Assembly (NCBI GenBank): GCA_905480575.1
Contig: CAJQQZ010000172.1
Coordinates: 1-32,474, forward strand
DNA from: an uncultured Alphaproteobacteria bacterium
GTDB lineage: Bacteria; Pseudomonadota; Alphaproteobacteria; UBA7985; CAJQQZ01
DNA: 32,474 nt
Direction of reading: 5' to 3'
Numbering within the stretch: the first letter of the stretch is position 1; every line of letters starts with the position of its first letter. Position numbers and translations under genes: made by a program. A model generated the notes under the pieces. It had not been told where the DNA came from. It made no database searches and saw only the letters and a list, made by a program, of their open reading frames with translations. This document shows positions 31,154 to 32,474 of this stretch, piece by piece.

Positions 31154-32359
31154 TTGCCAGATTCTGGGATAAATCATTTATTTCAGCAGGAACCCGAGTT
31201 CCTGAGGAACCGAGTGGATAACTATTATGAAGTCCGACTGAAAGGGGATTGGGCTGGAAGGCATCCGTTAAAAGGTAAGATGCCGGGCCCAACTTGCGTG
31301 CAATTGAGAACAAATGACTACCTTTGCATCGCGAACGATCCCCGCGTGATAGAAGCTGAAATTGAAGTTCTTCGAGAGGGTGGTCACGGAGATACAGCCT
31401 CGCGGGTCTGGTCATATCACCGCGCCGATCCAATCAAAGAGTTTGAGCTGCGACTTGCTAATCTTATGGGGGCTCAAGATGCTGTTCTAACCACTTCTGG
31501 CTATACAGCCAACGTAGGGCTTATCCAATCAATAGCACGTCCGGAAATTCCGATATACATGGACATGAAGGCCCATATGTCCCTTTGGCAGGGAGCAGTA
31601 AGTGCCCTAGCAAGGCCCATCCCCTTTAGACATAATAATCCTGATAGTCTCGAAACATTGCTACGCAAACATGGAGCAGGCATCATTGTTGTAGACTCTC
31701 TATACAGCACAGATGGAGCGATTGCACCGCTCGAAGACTTCGTCTTTTTGGCTGAACTTTACGGGAGTGTACTCGTCGTTGATGAGACGCACTCTTTCGG
31801 AACACAAGGCCCAAACGGTGCCGGTTTAGTGACTGCTCTCGGGTTAGCTGATCGGGTACATTTCCGCACTCTCGGTATGAGCAAAGCGGTAGCTGCGAGA
31901 GGAGGTGCCGTCGTTTGTTCACGTCGTCATGCCGAGTTTTATCGCTATGAAGCGTTCCCATCCATTTTTTCAACTGGGGTACTCCCGCACGAAGTAGCTG
32001 GTTACAACGCTGCTCTAGATATCTTCGAGCAAGAGGCATGGAGAAGAACACAGTTGCATTTGAACCATTTGCAAATTCGAAAAGGATTGGATGATCTTGG
32101 TTACAACGTTGATGCAAGTGGTGCACAAATAATCGCACTTGAATCTGGCCTCCCTTTACAAACAACTATTTTGAGGGATGCGTTAGAGGCGAGAGGTATT
32201 TTCGGGTCCGTCTTTCTTCCATCGGCCACTCCACCTTCTCGCTGCCTTGTGAGACTTTCGATTAATTGCAATCTGAGCACTGCTCAAATCGAGAGAGTAA
32301 TCGGGGCCTGTCGAGAGATTAGAGATGAAGTAGATTTAGCTGAATTAGTTCCGACTTAA
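31154..32359 (+). CDS. cqsA: CqsA-type alpha-hydroxyketone autoinducer synthase
   Basis: A 401-residue alpha-oxoamine synthase-fold PLP enzyme. PLP contacts are D210 and H213 in VVDETHSFGTQGPNGAGL, and the Schiff-base lysine is K244 in LGMSKAVAARGGAVV. Stretches shared, from memory, with Vibrio CqsA and not with BioF or KBL are AHMSLWQGA (140-148), RKHGAGIIVVDSLYSTDGAI with APLED (171-195) and GIFGSVFLPSAT (348-359). CqsA condenses an acyl-CoA with a small amine donor to make CAI-1-type signals. The start is a TTG at 31154 with GGGAAG just upstream; the first internal Met is residue 43, so no ATG fits. The gene is AT-richer than the catabolic genes, which suggests transfer. It is followed by strong hairpins and, probably, another gene past the window. 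Confidence 0.8.
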   Translation: MPDSGINHLFQQEPEFLRNRVDNYYEVRLKGDWAGRHPLKGKMPGPTCVQLRTNDYLCIANDPRVIEAEIEVLREGGHGDTASRVWSYHRADPIKEFELRLANLMGAQDAVLTTSGYTANVGLIQSIARPEIPIYMDMKAHMSLWQGAVSALARPIPFRHNNPDSLETLLRKHGAGIIVVDSLYSTDGAIAPLEDFVFLAELYGSVLVVDETHSFGTQGPNGAGLVTALGLADRVHFRTLGMSKAVAARGGAVVCSRRHAEFYRYEAFPSIFSTGVLPHEVAGYNAALDIFEQEAWRRTQLHLNHLQIRKGLDDLGYNVDASGAQIIALESGLPLQTTILRDALEARGIFGSVFLPSATPPSRCLVRLSINCNLSTAQIERVIGACREIRDEVDLAELVPT

Positions 32360-32368
32360 TCTGACATA

Positions 32369-32398
32369 GTAGTCCTTCCAGCTAGCTGGAAGGACTAC
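32369..32398. terminator. 30-bp perfect palindrome downstream of cqsA
   Basis: The 15-bp arm GTAGTCCTTCCAGCT (32369-32383) is followed at once by its exact reverse complement (32384-32398). It begins 10 bases after the cqsA stop. In RNA it would make a very stable hairpin with a tight loop. No T run follows on the plus strand, so it may be a 3'-end stabiliser, a processing site or a protein-binding palindrome rather than a classical terminator. Confidence 0.55.
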
Positions 32399-32402
32399 GT
32401 TC

Positions 32403-32470
32403 GGCTCTTGAAGGAGCCAGCCGTTTCCGGTTTTGATGTAGGTGCAAACCAAAAACATCAAACAAAGGAA
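32403..32470 (+). promoter_or_regulatory. Tandem hairpins and ribosome-binding site leading into a gene beyond the window
   Basis: GGCTC (32403-32407) pairs with GAGCC (32414-32418). TTTGATGT (32432-32439) pairs with ACATCAAA (32455-32462). Directly after the second hairpin comes AAAGGAA (32464-32470), a good Shine-Dalgarno, and the window ends 4 bases later. A plus-strand gene therefore probably begins just outside, with its translation start next to the hairpin. Confidence 0.45.
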
Positions 32471-32474
32471 ACTA

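Noticed and set aside
31154-32359. Glycine C-acetyltransferase (KBL) or BioF
   Set aside because: The fold is shared, but AHMSLWQGA, IIVVDSLYST and GIFGSVF point to CqsA, and no threonine dehydrogenase or biotin gene is nearby.
1-32474. CRISPR array, tRNA or rRNA genes, phage structural genes
   Set aside because: No regularly spaced direct repeats, no cloverleaf-like segments and no phage proteins were seen.

Overview
This window looks like chromosomal DNA of an alphaproteobacterium, possibly marine or host-associated. The evidence is moderate GC, two GcvA-type LysR regulators, a complete heterotetrameric sarcosine oxidase operon, an AcuI-type reductase, a trimethylamine-dehydrogenase-type flavoprotein and short intergenic repeats common in that class. 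I cannot place it at genus level. About 30 protein genes are visible and no tRNA or rRNA gene. Most genes are small-molecule catabolism enzymes in tight operons, mainly on the minus strand.

Layout. (1) 1-490: the right end of an IS481-like insertion sequence, which appears to have cut into a GIY-YIG-like gene. (2) 497-2917: an aspartate-type aminotransferase, a LysR regulator and a possible 44-residue small protein. (3) 3003-9540: a five-gene minus-strand operon in the order hyuA, hyuB, FAD oxidoreductase, uronate-dehydrogenase-like protein, SDR. (4) 9710-12291: a cupin-LysR pair divergent from an enolase-superfamily dehydratase-like gene, with a T-N11-A operator between them. (5) 12455-15091: an acyl-CoA ligase and an AcuI-like reductase. 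(6) 15138-20286: the sarcosine oxidase operon soxB-soxD-soxA-soxG, ending in a terminator. (7) 20475-22714: a diaminopropionate-ammonia-lyase-like enzyme and a creatinase-like M24 protein. (8) 22805-27540: a trimethylamine/histamine-dehydrogenase-type flavoprotein, an acyl-CoA ligase and a diheme cytochrome c peroxidase/MauG-type protein. (9) 27659-30249: a divergent operon of a hydroxyisobutyrate-dehydrogenase-like protein, a homocysteine-methyltransferase-like protein and a class I glutamine amidotransferase. (10) 30246-32474: a small basic secreted protein, a long AT-rich leader with a good promoter, and a CqsA-type autoinducer synthase followed by strong hairpins.

How it fits together. 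The central theme is N-methylated and other small nitrogen compounds. Sarcosine oxidase makes glycine and a C1 unit. The creatinase-like protein, the N-methylhydantoinase-type HyuAB, the TMADH-type flavoprotein and the homocysteine-methyltransferase-like protein could all feed or drain methylamine or betaine-type pools. Several of these enzymes lack residues that define their textbook relatives: the SDR, the M24 protein, the enolase-superfamily protein, the methyltransferase and the TMADH-like protein. The actual substrates are therefore probably not the textbook ones.

The cqsA-like gene is the most striking item. It is a quorum-sensing-type alpha-hydroxyketone synthase with its own structured leader, and a further gene probably starts just past the window end.
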